Shown piece by piece: positions 46,309-55,141 of a stretch of DNA of 64,000 nucleotides. The translations under genes were made by a program, and so were the position numbers. The notes under the pieces were generated by a model. That model made no database searches, was not told where the DNA came from, and saw only the letters and a list, made by a program, of their open reading frames with translations. Position 1 is the stretch's first letter. The number at the start of each line of letters is the position of its first letter. Source of the DNA: Frateuria edaphi (GTDB lineage Bacteria > Pseudomonadota > Gammaproteobacteria > Xanthomonadales > Rhodanobacteraceae); contig NZ_CP088251.1 in assembly GCF_021117405.1 (NCBI RefSeq), positions 496,001-560,000 of the forward strand, written 5' to 3'.

Positions 46309-47052
46309 GTGGCTGAAGTACTTTTCTACGAGCGCCCGGTGCCGCTCAACCGCAACCAGCACAAGGACCTGCGCCTGAAGAGCATCCCCGGCGTGAAGTT
46401 CGCCGCCGCGGCGCACTCGGTGCCGCTGACGGCCGCGGAGTTCCCGATCGCCGCGCGCGACGTGCCGATCCTGTTCGCTGGCCAGAGCATCGAGGATGCC
46501 GGCCCGATGGCGCTGCTGGGCCTGCGCCAGAACGAGAACCTGCTGGTGGACGAGAACGGCAAGTGGGCGCAGGGCGTGTACGTGCCGGCCTTCGTGCGCC
46601 GCTACCCGTTCATCCTGGCCGAGAAGCCGGCGGGCGCCGAGGGTGAGGACTTCACCGTCTTCCTCGACGAGTCCTACGAGGGTTTTGGCAGCGACGAGGG
46701 CGAGCGCCTGTTCAAGGAAGACGGCACCGACAGCGAAATGCTGGCCAACGCCGTCGGGTTCCTGGGCGAGTTCCAGCAACACGTGACGCGCACCCACGCG
46801 TTCATGGAACAGCTGCGCAAGCACGACCTGCTCGAGCCGCGCAACATCCGCCTGGAGAAGGACGGCAACGCGATCAACCTCAACGGCCTGTTCGTGGTCA
46901 ACGAGGAAAAGCTGCGCCAGCTCGACGAGAAGACCGCGCACGAGTTCCTCAAGGAAGGCGTGATGGGCTGGATCTACGCGCACCTGCTGTCGCTGCCCAA
47001 CATCGACCGCCTGGTGCAGCGCCTGGACCAGCGCGAGCGGGCGAAGGCCTGA
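46309..47052 (+). CDS. SapC family protein
   Basis: 247 residues from a GTG start, matching the SapC family (VPLNRNQHKDLRLKSIPGVK at the N-terminus, FAAAAHSVPLTAAEFPIAAR, FVVNEEKLRQLDEKTAHEFL). In Campylobacter the name refers to S-layer associated genes, but no S-layer gene is nearby and there is no signal peptide. Function here is unknown. It stands alone between the HNH gene and the efflux operon. Confidence 0.85.
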   Translation: MAEVLFYERPVPLNRNQHKDLRLKSIPGVKFAAAAHSVPLTAAEFPIAARDVPILFAGQSIEDAGPMALLGLRQNENLLVDENGKWAQGVYVPAFVRRYPFILAEKPAGAEGEDFTVFLDESYEGFGSDEGERLFKEDGTDSEMLANAVGFLGEFQQHVTRTHAFMEQLRKHDLLEPRNIRLEKDGNAINLNGLFVVNEEKLRQLDEKTAHEFLKEGVMGWIYAHLLSLPNIDRLVQRLDQRERAKA

Positions 47053-47118
47053 CGTCGGACCGGCGCCGTGGCCGCCCTGCCGGGCGGCCTTAGAGAGCGC
47101 TAAGCACGTTCTGCAAGG

Positions 47119-48540
47119 ATGGCGCCCATGCGCCATCCTTTTTTTTGCCTGGCCGCCGGCGCCGCGATGGCGACCATGTTGGCCGGCTGTGCCACTTACC
47201 GCCCCGCGCCGGTCGACCCGGCCGAGGCGCGTGCGCAGTGGCAGGCGCGCCGGCTGGATGATCCGGCCCTCGCCGCGCAGTTGCGTCCGTGGCTGCCGGC
47301 GCGCGATCACGGGCGGTGGCCGCCCGCGCGTTACGGCCGCGCCGAACTGGTACTGGCGGCCTTCGCGCTCAACCCGGACGTCGCCGAGGCGCGCGCTCAC
47401 CTGGCCGAGGCCAGCGCAGCGGTGACGACGGCGGCGGCGCGCGCCAACCCGACGTTGGGTCTGGCGCTGGAACGCTACACGCAGGCGCAGGCCGGCAGCG
47501 CGCCCTGGTTGTGGGGCCTGAGCACGGATTTCCTGCTTGATGGCGGCCTGCGCCGGCGCCTGCGCGTGCAACTGGCCAACCAGGGCGTGCGCGGCGCGCG
47601 GCTGGATTACGCAGGCAAGCTGTGGAGCGTGCGCAGCGCCGTGCGCGACGCACTGGAACAGCAATGGATCGCCCGTCGCCAGGAGACCCTGGCCTCCCGC
47701 ACGGTGGCCGCCGCCACTGCGCTGGAGCTGGCCGCGCGCCAACGCGTGGCATGGGGCGAGGATGCGCCGCAGGTCGACCTGCAGGCCGTGCAGACGCTGG
47801 CCCGGGCGCGCAGTGATGAGGCTGCCGCCATCCAGCGCGCCGCCAGCGCACAGGCGCAACTGGCGCGTGCGATCGGCGTGCCGGTCGCGGCGCTGCAGGG
47901 GGTCGACCTGCGCTGGGACGATTTCGACCGGCCCGCCGCGCCGTCGCCTGCCCAGTTGGACACACTTGCCGACCACGCCCTGCTGGCGCGCAGCGACCTG
48001 GAGCGTGCGCTGGTGGACTACGCCGATCGCGAGAGCGAACTGCACCAGCAGGTTCACGCGCAGTACCCGCAGCTCTCGCTCGGTCCGGGCTATACCTACG
48101 ACCACGGCATCCGCAAGCTCACCTTCAACGCCAGCCTCAGCCTGCCTGTGTTCAACCAGAACCAGGGGCCGATCGCCGAGGCGCGCGCGCGACGTGAAGC
48201 GGCCGCGGCCCACGTACGCGCGGTGCAGGCCGATATCGCCAGCGCCATCGACGCGGCGCGCTCGCGGCTTGCCGCGGCGCTGCCGGCGCTGTCGGCCGCG
48301 CGCGCGGGAGAGCAGGCCGCCGTGCGGGCACGCGAACAGGCCGAACACGCATTCAAGCTCGGTGCCATCGACCGCGCCGCCCTGCTGGACGCACGCCTGG
48401 CCGCGCTTGCGATGGGCCAGTCGACGCTCACCGCGCTCGACGCCGCCTGGCAGGCCGAGGCGGCGCTGGAAGCTGCGCTGCGCGCTCCCCTCGATCCGAC
48501 CGAGGCCGCGTTGCGGCCCGCCGCGGGAGATCACTCATGA
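47119..48540 (+). CDS. TolC-type outer-membrane efflux lipoprotein
   Basis: 473 residues. The signal peptide ends in a lipobox ATMLAGCATYRPAP, so the protein is lipid-anchored like CusC or OprM. The rest carries two outer membrane efflux protein repeats of about 180 residues with long Ala-rich coiled coils, including TFNASLSLPVFNQNQGPIAE. It should form the outer-membrane channel for the RND pump encoded two genes on. Start 47119 or 47128. The next gene overlaps its stop by four bases. Confidence 0.92.
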   Translation: MAPMRHPFFCLAAGAAMATMLAGCATYRPAPVDPAEARAQWQARRLDDPALAAQLRPWLPARDHGRWPPARYGRAELVLAAFALNPDVAEARAHLAEASAAVTTAAARANPTLGLALERYTQAQAGSAPWLWGLSTDFLLDGGLRRRLRVQLANQGVRGARLDYAGKLWSVRSAVRDALEQQWIARRQETLASRTVAAATALELAARQRVAWGEDAPQVDLQAVQTLARARSDEAAAIQRAASAQAQLARAIGVPVAALQGVDLRWDDFDRPAAPSPAQLDTLADHALLARSDLERALVDYADRESELHQQVHAQYPQLSLGPGYTYDHGIRKLTFNASLSLPVFNQNQGPIAEARARREAAAAHVRAVQADIASAIDAARSRLAAALPALSAARAGEQAAVRAREQAEHAFKLGAIDRAALLDARLAALAMGQSTLTALDAAWQAEAALEAALRAPLDPTEAALRPAAGDHS

Positions 48541-49448
48541 AATTCCTCGCATCGATTGCCCTTGCGCTGGCCATGCTTGCCACCCGCGCCATGGCCACCG
48601 AACTGGACGCCGCGTCCCAGGCGCGGCTCGGCCTTCGGCTGGCCACGCTGGCCGAGGGCCAGATGCCGCCGACCACGCGCGCGGTCGCCGATGTGCTCGA
48701 TCCGGTGCCGCTGGCCAAGGCCATCGATGAGCTCGAGGCGGCGCAGGCGGCGGCGCAGGCTTCGCATGCGGAGCTGTTGCGCACGCAGGCGTTGCTTGCC
48801 GCCGCGGGCAACGCCTCGCGCAAGGCCCTGGAGGCCGCACGGGCGCAGGCGACGGCCGACCAGGCCCGACTGCGCGAGGCGCGCGTGGCACTGCGCAGCG
48901 CATGGGGTGACGATCTCGCGGACATGGCGTCCGCACGCCGCGACCGCCTGCTCGACGCCCTCGTGCGTGGCCGCCAGGTGCTGCTCAAGGCCGAGCCGCT
49001 GGGCCGTCCCGACGGAACCCTGAAGGTGCAGGCCGCCACGCTGCAGCTGCCGCACGGCGCCGACGTTTCCGCGCAGGTGCTCGGCCGCCTGCCACGCAGC
49101 AGCTCGGGGCTGGCCGCCGGATGGCTGCTGCAGGCCGAAGCCGGCCCGCTGGTGCCCGGCATGGTGCTGACCGTGAACCTGCACGGCGAGGGCAAGCCCG
49201 TGCGCGGCGTGCTGCTGCCGCGAGCGGCGATCGTGCGCTGGAACGGGCTGGACTGGGCCTACGTCGCCACCGGGACCACGCGCTTCGAACGCCGCGCGGT
49301 GCACCCACGGGCGATGACCGCGGCTGGCTGGCTGGTCGGTTCGCCGTTCATGCCGGGCGAGCGCGTGGTGGTGCAGGGTGCCGAGGCGCTGGTCGCGGTC
49401 GATGCCGCGCCGGTGCAGGGCAGCGCCGCCGACGCCTCGGACGACTGA
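48537..49448 (+). CDS. efflux adaptor-like protein of unusual form
   Basis: 303 residues with a signal peptide (MKFLASIALALAMLATRAMA). It sits where the periplasmic adaptor of an RND pump is expected and has an alpha-hairpin-like stretch (about 60-140, Ala/Glu/Arg-rich) followed by beta-rich text (PGMVLTVNLHGEGKPVRGVL, AAIVRWNGLDWAYVATG) like the membrane-proximal domains of adaptors. I cannot find the lipoyl half-motifs (GxVxxV...GDxVxKGQ) that normally flank the hairpin. It overlaps the channel gene start to stop and ends four bases before the pump gene, so all three are one operon. Confidence 0.75.
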   Translation: MKFLASIALALAMLATRAMATELDAASQARLGLRLATLAEGQMPPTTRAVADVLDPVPLAKAIDELEAAQAAAQASHAELLRTQALLAAAGNASRKALEAARAQATADQARLREARVALRSAWGDDLADMASARRDRLLDALVRGRQVLLKAEPLGRPDGTLKVQAATLQLPHGADVSAQVLGRLPRSSSGLAAGWLLQAEAGPLVPGMVLTVNLHGEGKPVRGVLLPRAAIVRWNGLDWAYVATGTTRFERRAVHPRAMTAAGWLVGSPFMPGERVVVQGAEALVAVDAAPVQGSAADASDD

Positions 49449-49452
49449 CGGC

Positions 49453-52400
49453 GTGCTCGTCGCCATCGTCCGCAGCGCGTTGCGCGCCGCCGGCTGGGTG
49501 GTGTTGCTGGCCGCGCTGGTGCTGGCGCTGGGCGTGCAGCGGCTCATCGAGGCCCGCTACGACGTGTTTCCCGATTTCGTGCCGGCACAGGCCACCGTGC
49601 AGGTGGAGGCGCCTGGCTTCACCGCGCTGCAGGTCGAGCAGCGCGTCACCCAGCCGATCGAGAACGCGGTCAACGGAACCACGGCCGTCGACGTGGTGCG
49701 TTCGCAGTCGATCCAGGGCCTGGCGGTGATCGACGTGGTGTTCAAGGAAGGCAGCGATCCATTCCGCGATCGCCAGCTGCTGGCCGAGCGGGTCGGCGAG
49801 GCGGCCGCCAGCCTGCCGGCCGGCGTCGATACGCCTTCGTTGAGCCCGATGACGTCCTCGACCATGGACCTGCTCAAGATCGGCCTGGTCAGCGACCGGC
49901 TCGATCCGCTGGCCTTGCGCGATCTTGCCGACTGGACGGTCAAGCCGCGCCTGCTTGCGGTGCCGGGCGTGGCCGACGCGATCGTGTTCGGCGGCGGCGT
50001 GCGCGAATGGGAGGTGCGGGTGTATCCGGACCGCCTGGCCGCCTACGGCCTCACCCTTGAAGACGTGCGCGCGGCAGCCTCCTCCGCCAGCGGCGTGCGC
50101 GGCGCCGGCTACATGGACACGCCCAACCAGCGTGTGGTGCTCGAAGCCGATGGCGGCCTCAGCGACCCGGCGCAACTGGGCCGCACCGTGGTGACCCGCC
50201 ATGCCGGGCGCAACATCACGCTGGCGGATGTGGCCAGCGTCGGCGTGGGCGCCGCGCCGGCGTTCGGCGACGCGCGCATCGACGCGCGGCCGGGCATCCT
50301 CATCGCGATGACCAGCCAGTACGGCAGCAACACGCTGGAAGTCACCCGCGCGGTCGAGAAGGCGCTGGACGATCTCAAGCCCATGCTCGCCGGCCAGGGC
50401 GTCACGCTGGTGCCGGCGCTGCACCGCCCGGCGACCTTCGTCGAGGTTGCGCTGGCCAACATGCGCGATGCGCTGGCCTTAGGCGCCGCGCTGGTGTTGC
50501 TGGTGCTGGTGCTGTTCCTGAAGGACTGGCGCACGGCGCTGATTTCCTTCGTCAGCATCCCGTTGTCGCTGGCGCTGGCCGTGCTCGCGCTGCGCTGGTT
50601 CGGCTGGACGATCAACACGATGACGCTGGGCGGCCTGGCGGTGGCGCTGGGCGTGGTGGTGGACGACGCGATCATCGACGTGGAGAACATCGACCGGCGC
50701 CTGCGCACGGCGGGGGGCACGGCACCACGCATCGATACGGTCATGGCCGCCTCGCTGGAAGTGCGCCGGCCGGTGGTGCTGGCCACTGTGGTGGTCGGGC
50801 TGGTGTTCGTGCCGATCCTGTTGCTGCCGGGCCTGCAGGGGAGTTTCTTCGCGCCATTGGCCGGCGCGTTCCTGCTGGCCACCTTCGCTTCGCTGCTGGT
50901 GGCGCTGACGGTGACGCCGGCGCTGTGTTTGTGGCTGCTGCGCCCGGGCCGACGCCATCGCGAGCCGCGCTGGCTCAAGCGCATCAAACTCGCCCAGCAC
51001 CGCCTGCTCGAACGCGCGCTGCCGCACGGCGGCGCGCTGCTGGCGGCCGCGCTGGTCGTCGGTGCGCTGGCGGTGGCGGCGTTGCCGTTCTTCGGCGCCT
51101 CGCTGCTGCCCGAGTTCCGCGAAGGGCATTTCGTGTTGCAGCTGACCGGCCCCTCGGGCGCCTCGCTGGCGGAGATGGACCGCATCGGCGAGCGGATCAG
51201 CCGCGGCGTGCTGACGATCCCCGGCGTGGCCAGCGTGTCGCTGCAGATGGGCCGCGCCGAAGCGGTGCAGGACACCTGGCCGCCCAACCGCGGCGAGCTG
51301 CATGTGGAGTTGAAGCCGGGTCTGGCGGCGGACGCGCAGGTGCGCATCGAGAACGCGCTGCGCAAATTGCTGGACGGCTATCCCGGCCTGAACTCGGAGG
51401 TGGTGACCTTCCTCGGTGACCGCATCAGCGAATCGCTCTCGGGCGAAACGGCGCCGGTCACGCTGAGCCTCTACGGCCCGGACCTCGATCGCCTCGACGC
51501 GCTGGCGGCGCGGGCGCAGTCCATCGTAAAGGCCGTTCCCGGCGCCGGCAGCGTGCGGCTGGCCGAATCGGCCGACGTGCCGACCCTGCGTATCGCGCCC
51601 GACCCGGACCGGCTGTCCGCACGCGGCCTGCGCATGACCGACGTGCTGGACGCCGTGGCCGCCGCGCACCAGGGCGTGGTCGTTGGCGAGGTCTACCGCG
51701 GCGTCCAGCCGGTCGCGATCCGGTTGACCCTCGACAACACAGCCGTGCGCGACCCGGAGGCCGTCGGCGCGTTGCTGCTGCCGGCCGCCGACGGCCAGAG
51801 CGTGCCGCTGTCCGAGGTCGCCACGGTCGACCTGGTCAAGGGTCGCGCCAGCGTGCAGCACGAGGGCGGCCGGCGTCGGCTCGTGCTGGCGGTGACGCCG
51901 GCCACGTCCGACGTGGTCGGCTTCGTGGCTCAGGCGCGCGCAGAGCTGGACCGGCAACTGACGCTGCCGGCCGGCTATTACGTCGAGTTCGGCGGCGCCG
52001 CCGAAGGCGCGGTGGCCGCGCGGCACGCGTTGCTGCTGCACAGCGCGCTCGCGGGCGCGGCGATCATCGCGCTGTTGCTGCTCTCCTTCCCCGACCGGCG
52101 CAGCGTGGCGCTGATTTTGGCCAACGTGCCGTTCGCGCTGGTCGGCGGCGTGATCGCCGCGGCGCTGGCTGGCGGCGTGCTGTCGATCGGCGCGCTGGTC
52201 GGCTTCGTCACGCTGTTCGGCATCGCCGCGCGCAACACGATCCTGCTGATCGCCCACTACGAGCACCTGGTCGCCGTCGAAGGCGCGCACTGGAACCGCT
52301 ACACGGTGCTGCGGGGAGCGCGCGAGCGGTTGACGCCGATCCTGATGACCGCGCTGGTCACCGCGCTGGGCCTGCTGCCGCTGGCGCTGGGCAGCGGCGA

Positions 52401-52539
52401 GCCCGGGCGCGAGGTGGAGGGACCGATGGCGATCGTGATCCTGGGTGGCCTGCTCACGTCCACCGTGCTCAACCTGCTCGTCATGCCGGCGCTTGCCGGC
52501 CGCTACCTGCGGCCTGCCACCCCGTCCGATCGCGCGTAG
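49453..52539 (+). CDS. heavy-metal efflux family RND transporter
   Basis: 1028 residues from GTG, with the RND pattern of twelve helices and two large periplasmic loops. The start (RYDVFPDFVPAQATVQVEAP) and VTQPIENAVNG resemble the CusA/CzcA branch. The proton-relay helix 4 reads LGVVVDDAIIDVENIDRR near residues 403-418, with the Asp-Asp-Glu set of heavy-metal pumps. It likely exports a metal cation or an unknown solute across both membranes with the two upstream proteins. No metal regulator lies nearby. The TAG stop is inside a palindromic repeat. Confidence 0.92.
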   Translation: MLVAIVRSALRAAGWVVLLAALVLALGVQRLIEARYDVFPDFVPAQATVQVEAPGFTALQVEQRVTQPIENAVNGTTAVDVVRSQSIQGLAVIDVVFKEGSDPFRDRQLLAERVGEAAASLPAGVDTPSLSPMTSSTMDLLKIGLVSDRLDPLALRDLADWTVKPRLLAVPGVADAIVFGGGVREWEVRVYPDRLAAYGLTLEDVRAAASSASGVRGAGYMDTPNQRVVLEADGGLSDPAQLGRTVVTRHAGRNITLADVASVGVGAAPAFGDARIDARPGILIAMTSQYGSNTLEVTRAVEKALDDLKPMLAGQGVTLVPALHRPATFVEVALANMRDALALGAALVLLVLVLFLKDWRTALISFVSIPLSLALAVLALRWFGWTINTMTLGGLAVALGVVVDDAIIDVENIDRRLRTAGGTAPRIDTVMAASLEVRRPVVLATVVVGLVFVPILLLPGLQGSFFAPLAGAFLLATFASLLVALTVTPALCLWLLRPGRRHREPRWLKRIKLAQHRLLERALPHGGALLAAALVVGALAVAALPFFGASLLPEFREGHFVLQLTGPSGASLAEMDRIGERISRGVLTIPGVASVSLQMGRAEAVQDTWPPNRGELHVELKPGLAADAQVRIENALRKLLDGYPGLNSEVVTFLGDRISESLSGETAPVTLSLYGPDLDRLDALAARAQSIVKAVPGAGSVRLAESADVPTLRIAPDPDRLSARGLRMTDVLDAVAAAHQGVVVGEVYRGVQPVAIRLTLDNTAVRDPEAVGALLLPAADGQSVPLSEVATVDLVKGRASVQHEGGRRRLVLAVTPATSDVVGFVAQARAELDRQLTLPAGYYVEFGGAAEGAVAARHALLLHSALAGAAIIALLLLSFPDRRSVALILANVPFALVGGVIAAALAGGVLSIGALVGFVTLFGIAARNTILLIAHYEHLVAVEGAHWNRYTVLRGARERLTPILMTALVTALGLLPLALGSGEPGREVEGPMAIVILGGLLTSTVLNLLVMPALAGRYLRPATPSDRA

Positions 52540-52589
52540 GTGGGCTTTTGCCACCGTGGGACATCCATGGTGGGCCGAAGCCCACCTAC
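52536..52589. repeat. GTAG-type REP palindrome at the RND stop
   Basis: GTAGGTGGGCTT at 52536-52547 and its exact reverse complement AAGCCCACCTAC at 52578-52589, with inner CCACC and GGTGG that also pair. The TAG of the leading GTAG (52537-52539) is the stop codon of the pump gene. A related start of repeat is at 63970. This is a second repeat class beside GTAGGAGC. Confidence 0.8.
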
Positions 52590-52643
52590 GGGCGCGCGCG
52601 TGGCGTGCTCCAATACGCTTCGGCCACGGATACAGGATCGACC

Positions 52644-52991
52644 ATGCGCTACCACGGCAGCTGCCATTGCGGCCGCGTCGCCTTCGACGTCGAGGGCGAG
52701 CTTGACCAGGTGATCGACTGCAACTGCTCGCACTGCAGCCGCAAGGGCTACCTGCTCTGGTTCGTGCCGCGTGGCCAGCTTGAGCTGGCCACGCCGGAAG
52801 CCGACATGGCGACCTACACTTTCAACAAACATGCCATCGAGCACCGCTTCTGCCCGCAATGCGGTTGTGCGCCGCTGGCGTTCGGCACCGCGCCGGATGG
52901 CCAGTCGATGGCCGCGATCAACGCGCGCTGCCTGGAAGGACTGGACCTGGCTGCACTCAAGCGCGTGCCGGTGGACGGACGCAGCTTCTAG
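52644..52991 (+). CDS. GFA family zinc-binding protein
   Basis: 115 residues of the GFA (Mss4-like) family. Zinc-ligand cysteines are in GSCHCGRVAF, DCNCSHCSRKG, and FCPQCGCAPLAFG. The family name comes from glutathione-dependent formaldehyde-activating enzyme, but most members have unknown substrates. Its stop overlaps that of a convergent small gene by four bases. Confidence 0.9.
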   Translation: MRYHGSCHCGRVAFDVEGELDQVIDCNCSHCSRKGYLLWFVPRGQLELATPEADMATYTFNKHAIEHRFCPQCGCAPLAFGTAPDGQSMAAINARCLEGLDLAALKRVPVDGRSF

Positions 52992-53227
52992 CGCGTCCTG
53001 CCGATCGCCCCGCGATCGCGCGCCCTCGTGGCGGGGGGCGACGTGCGCCCGCCGTCGATCACCTGATGGCGCTTTTGCTCCCGCGCCCGACGAAGCTCGT
53101 TGGTGTAATGGAAGGCCAGCAGCCGGGCGCGTACCTCCGGCGGTGCATACAGCAACTCGCAGTCGGCCCGCAGCGGGCCGCTGGCGAGCATGCCGGCGAG
53201 GGCAAGGAACAGGAACGGTCGTGGCAT
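52988..53227 (-). CDS. small exported protein of unknown function
   Basis: 79 residues with a good signal peptide (MPRPFLFLALAGMLASGPLRA, cleavage before DCELLY), giving a mature protein of about 58 residues that is basic and has one Cys. A GGAG stands about nine bases before the ATG. I do not recognise the family. It is the gene after the GNAT on the same strand, 72 bases away, and overlaps the GFA stop. Confidence 0.55.
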   Translation of the reverse strand: MPRPFLFLALAGMLASGPLRADCELLYAPPEVRARLLAFHYTNELRRAREQKRHQVIDGGRTSPPATRARDRGAIGRTR

Positions 53228-53299
53228 GGCGTGGCTCCGCGGTGCGGGCGGCCATCCTCCGGCCGCGCCCTGGTGGCGGCCATCCGCGTCTTGCGCTCG

Positions 53300-53773
53300 T
53301 TACTGGACCGGCTTGACCATCCGCAGCAGGTCGACGCCGTAGCCGGCGGCCTCGTAGATCGCGCGTGCCCGCTCGTTGCCCGGGAAAACCGCCAGGGTGA
53401 TCAGCGCACAGCGGTGTTCGCGGGCCCACGCCTCGGCGTGGGTCATCAGCGCCTTGCCCACGCCGCGGCCTTCATGGGCGGGCGCCACCGCCACGTTGTT
53501 GATGTGGCAGTTGGTGCGGCCGGTAAAGAAGTCCTGCGTCTTCTGCAGTTCGATGAAACCGACCACGGTGCCGTCGCCGTCTTCGGCGATGAAGAGGAAG
53601 TCGTTGGCGGTGCCGTCCTCGAGGTGGCGCAGCAAGTCCTTGCGGATGCCCTCGATGCACGTGTGCCGTTTGCGCCAGGGCGGGAGGGGAAACTCCACGA
53701 AACGCGGGACCAACCCGAGGATGAAGTCGTCGTCGTCCTCGGCCAGGCGGATCAGGAAATTCGAATCGCTCAT
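53300..53773 (-). CDS. GNAT family N-acetyltransferase
   Basis: 157 residues. The acetyl-CoA binding segment is VAVAPAHEGRGVGKALMTHA (Q/RxxGxG/A type), preceded by strand VVGFIELQKT and followed by FPGNERARAIYEAAGYG. The substrate cannot be told from sequence. It has no partner gene of obvious function. Confidence 0.88.
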   Translation of the reverse strand: MSDSNFLIRLAEDDDDFILGLVPRFVEFPLPPWRKRHTCIEGIRKDLLRHLEDGTANDFLFIAEDGDGTVVGFIELQKTQDFFTGRTNCHINNVAVAPAHEGRGVGKALMTHAEAWAREHRCALITLAVFPGNERARAIYEAAGYGVDLLRMVKPVQ

Positions 53774-53900
53774 GCGGCGGTCGTTCGGTTGGCAACGATG
53801 GAGCGGTTCTACCACCGAGCAGGCGCGGCGGGGAAGTCCCGCCGCGCATCTTGCCGGGCTTTGCTACGGTGCAAGCATCTTCCTCCCAGAAGGAATACCG

Positions 53901-54410
53901 ATGAACGGACGTCCATCCGCGCCCCGCGCCTCGCGCAGGCCACTTACCCTGCTGGGCTGCATGGGGCTGGTCCTCGCCGCTGCCGTGCAGGCCCAGGACA
54001 CACCGCAGGCCATCAACCCGCCGGAGCTGCCGCCAGCGCACGGCTATTCGCACGTCGTGGTCGCGCCGCCGGGGCGGATGGTGTCGATTTCCGGCCAGGT
54101 CGCGATGGACCGCGAGGGCAGGGTGGTCGGCGAAGGCGATTTCCGTGCCCAGTGCGTGCAGGTGTTCGAAAACCTGCGCATCGCGCTGAGGAGTGCGGGG
54201 CTGGACTTCAAGGACGTGGTGCGCACCGACATGTATGTCACCGACCTTGCGCACCTGGACGTGTTGCGCGATGTGCGGGCGCGTTACCTGCCCGCCGACG
54301 CGCCGGCCACCAGCACGCTGGTGAAGGTCGACGCATTGTTCCGGCCCGAACTGATGATCGAGGTAGCCGCCGAGGCGGTCCAGCCGTCCGGGCGAAAACC
54401 GCGACGCTGA
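53901..54410 (+). CDS. exported RidA/YjgF-family protein
   Basis: 169 residues. Residues 1-32 look like a signal peptide (RPLTLLGCMGLVLAAAVQA before QDTP), and the rest is a RidA domain (MVSISGQVAMDREGRVVGEG, VRTDMYVTDLAHLDVLRDV, PATSTLVKVDALFRPELMIE). Cytoplasmic RidA removes reactive enamine/imine intermediates; the conserved Arg of RidA, usually in CRV(A/E) contexts near the end, is not obvious here. Export is unusual for the family, so the role is probably different. AAGGA precedes the ATG. Confidence 0.88.
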   Translation: MNGRPSAPRASRRPLTLLGCMGLVLAAAVQAQDTPQAINPPELPPAHGYSHVVVAPPGRMVSISGQVAMDREGRVVGEGDFRAQCVQVFENLRIALRSAGLDFKDVVRTDMYVTDLAHLDVLRDVRARYLPADAPATSTLVKVDALFRPELMIEVAAEAVQPSGRKPRR

Positions 54411-54475
54411 TCCGTATCGCCCAGGCTGCCCGTGCAGCAGCGCTAGAATCCGCCGACGCAAAAAAGGACTGATGC

Positions 54476-55081
54476 GTGGCGAACCTTGCGCTGTTCGACT
54501 TCGACGGAACGATCACCACCCGCGAGACCATGGCGGCCTTCATGTATCGCGCCGTACCGGCGCGCCGGCAGGCGTGGGGAAGGCTGCTGCTGGCTCCCTG
54601 GGTCGCCGGCTACAAGTGTGGCGTGGTCTCGGGCGTGGCGGTGCGCGCCGCCGTGGTGCGAGTCGGCTTCGCCGGCGTGGCGCTCGCGAGCGTACAGGCC
54701 CACGGCGCGGCGTTTGCCGACGAGGCACTTCCGCCGCTGCTGCGGCCGGAAGCGATGGCGCGCGTCCATTGGCACCAGCGGCAGGGCGACACCGTGGTGG
54801 TGGTTTCCGGCGGGCTGGACGTCTATCTCGCGCCCTGGTGCCGCCGGCACGGCCTGGCGCTGGTCTGCTCCACGCTGGAACATCGCGATGGGCGCTTCAC
54901 CGGCCGATACCTGGGCGCACAGTGCGTGAACGAGGAAAAGGCCCGGCGGGTACGCGCCCATTACGACCTGGCGAGGTTCGGGCACATCTATGCCTATGGC
55001 GACACGCACGAGGATCTTGCGTTGCTGGATCTCGCGCACCACCGCTTCTATCGCGGCCAGGAACAGTTGGCGCACGCCTGA
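54476..55081 (+). CDS. HAD-IB family phosphatase
   Basis: 201 residues from GTG. Motif I is LALFDFDGTITTRETMAAF, motif II VVVVSGGLDVYLAPW, and motif IV YAYGDTHEDLALLDLA. This is the SerB-like HAD-IB group, which includes phosphoserine and phosphoglycolate-type phosphatases and lysophosphatidic acid phosphatases. A hydrophobic stretch near 35-55 suits a membrane-associated member. The substrate is unknown. Confidence 0.88.
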   Translation: MANLALFDFDGTITTRETMAAFMYRAVPARRQAWGRLLLAPWVAGYKCGVVSGVAVRAAVVRVGFAGVALASVQAHGAAFADEALPPLLRPEAMARVHWHQRQGDTVVVVSGGLDVYLAPWCRRHGLALVCSTLEHRDGRFTGRYLGAQCVNEEKARRVRAHYDLARFGHIYAYGDTHEDLALLDLAHHRFYRGQEQLAHA

Positions 55082-55141
55082 GCGATCGCCGTACGGCTCC
55101 CACCCGAATCCTTCCCCCGCGTGGCGGGGGAAGGACCCGCG

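Noticed and set aside
47071-47088. GCCGCCC/GGGCGGC hairpin after the SapC gene as a terminator
   Set aside because: The stem is sound but no T-run follows, only CTTAGAGAG, so I did not list it as a terminator.
46225-48534. A 769-codon minus-strand frame opposite sapC and the efflux channel gene
   Set aside because: No family features, and both plus-strand genes are well supported.
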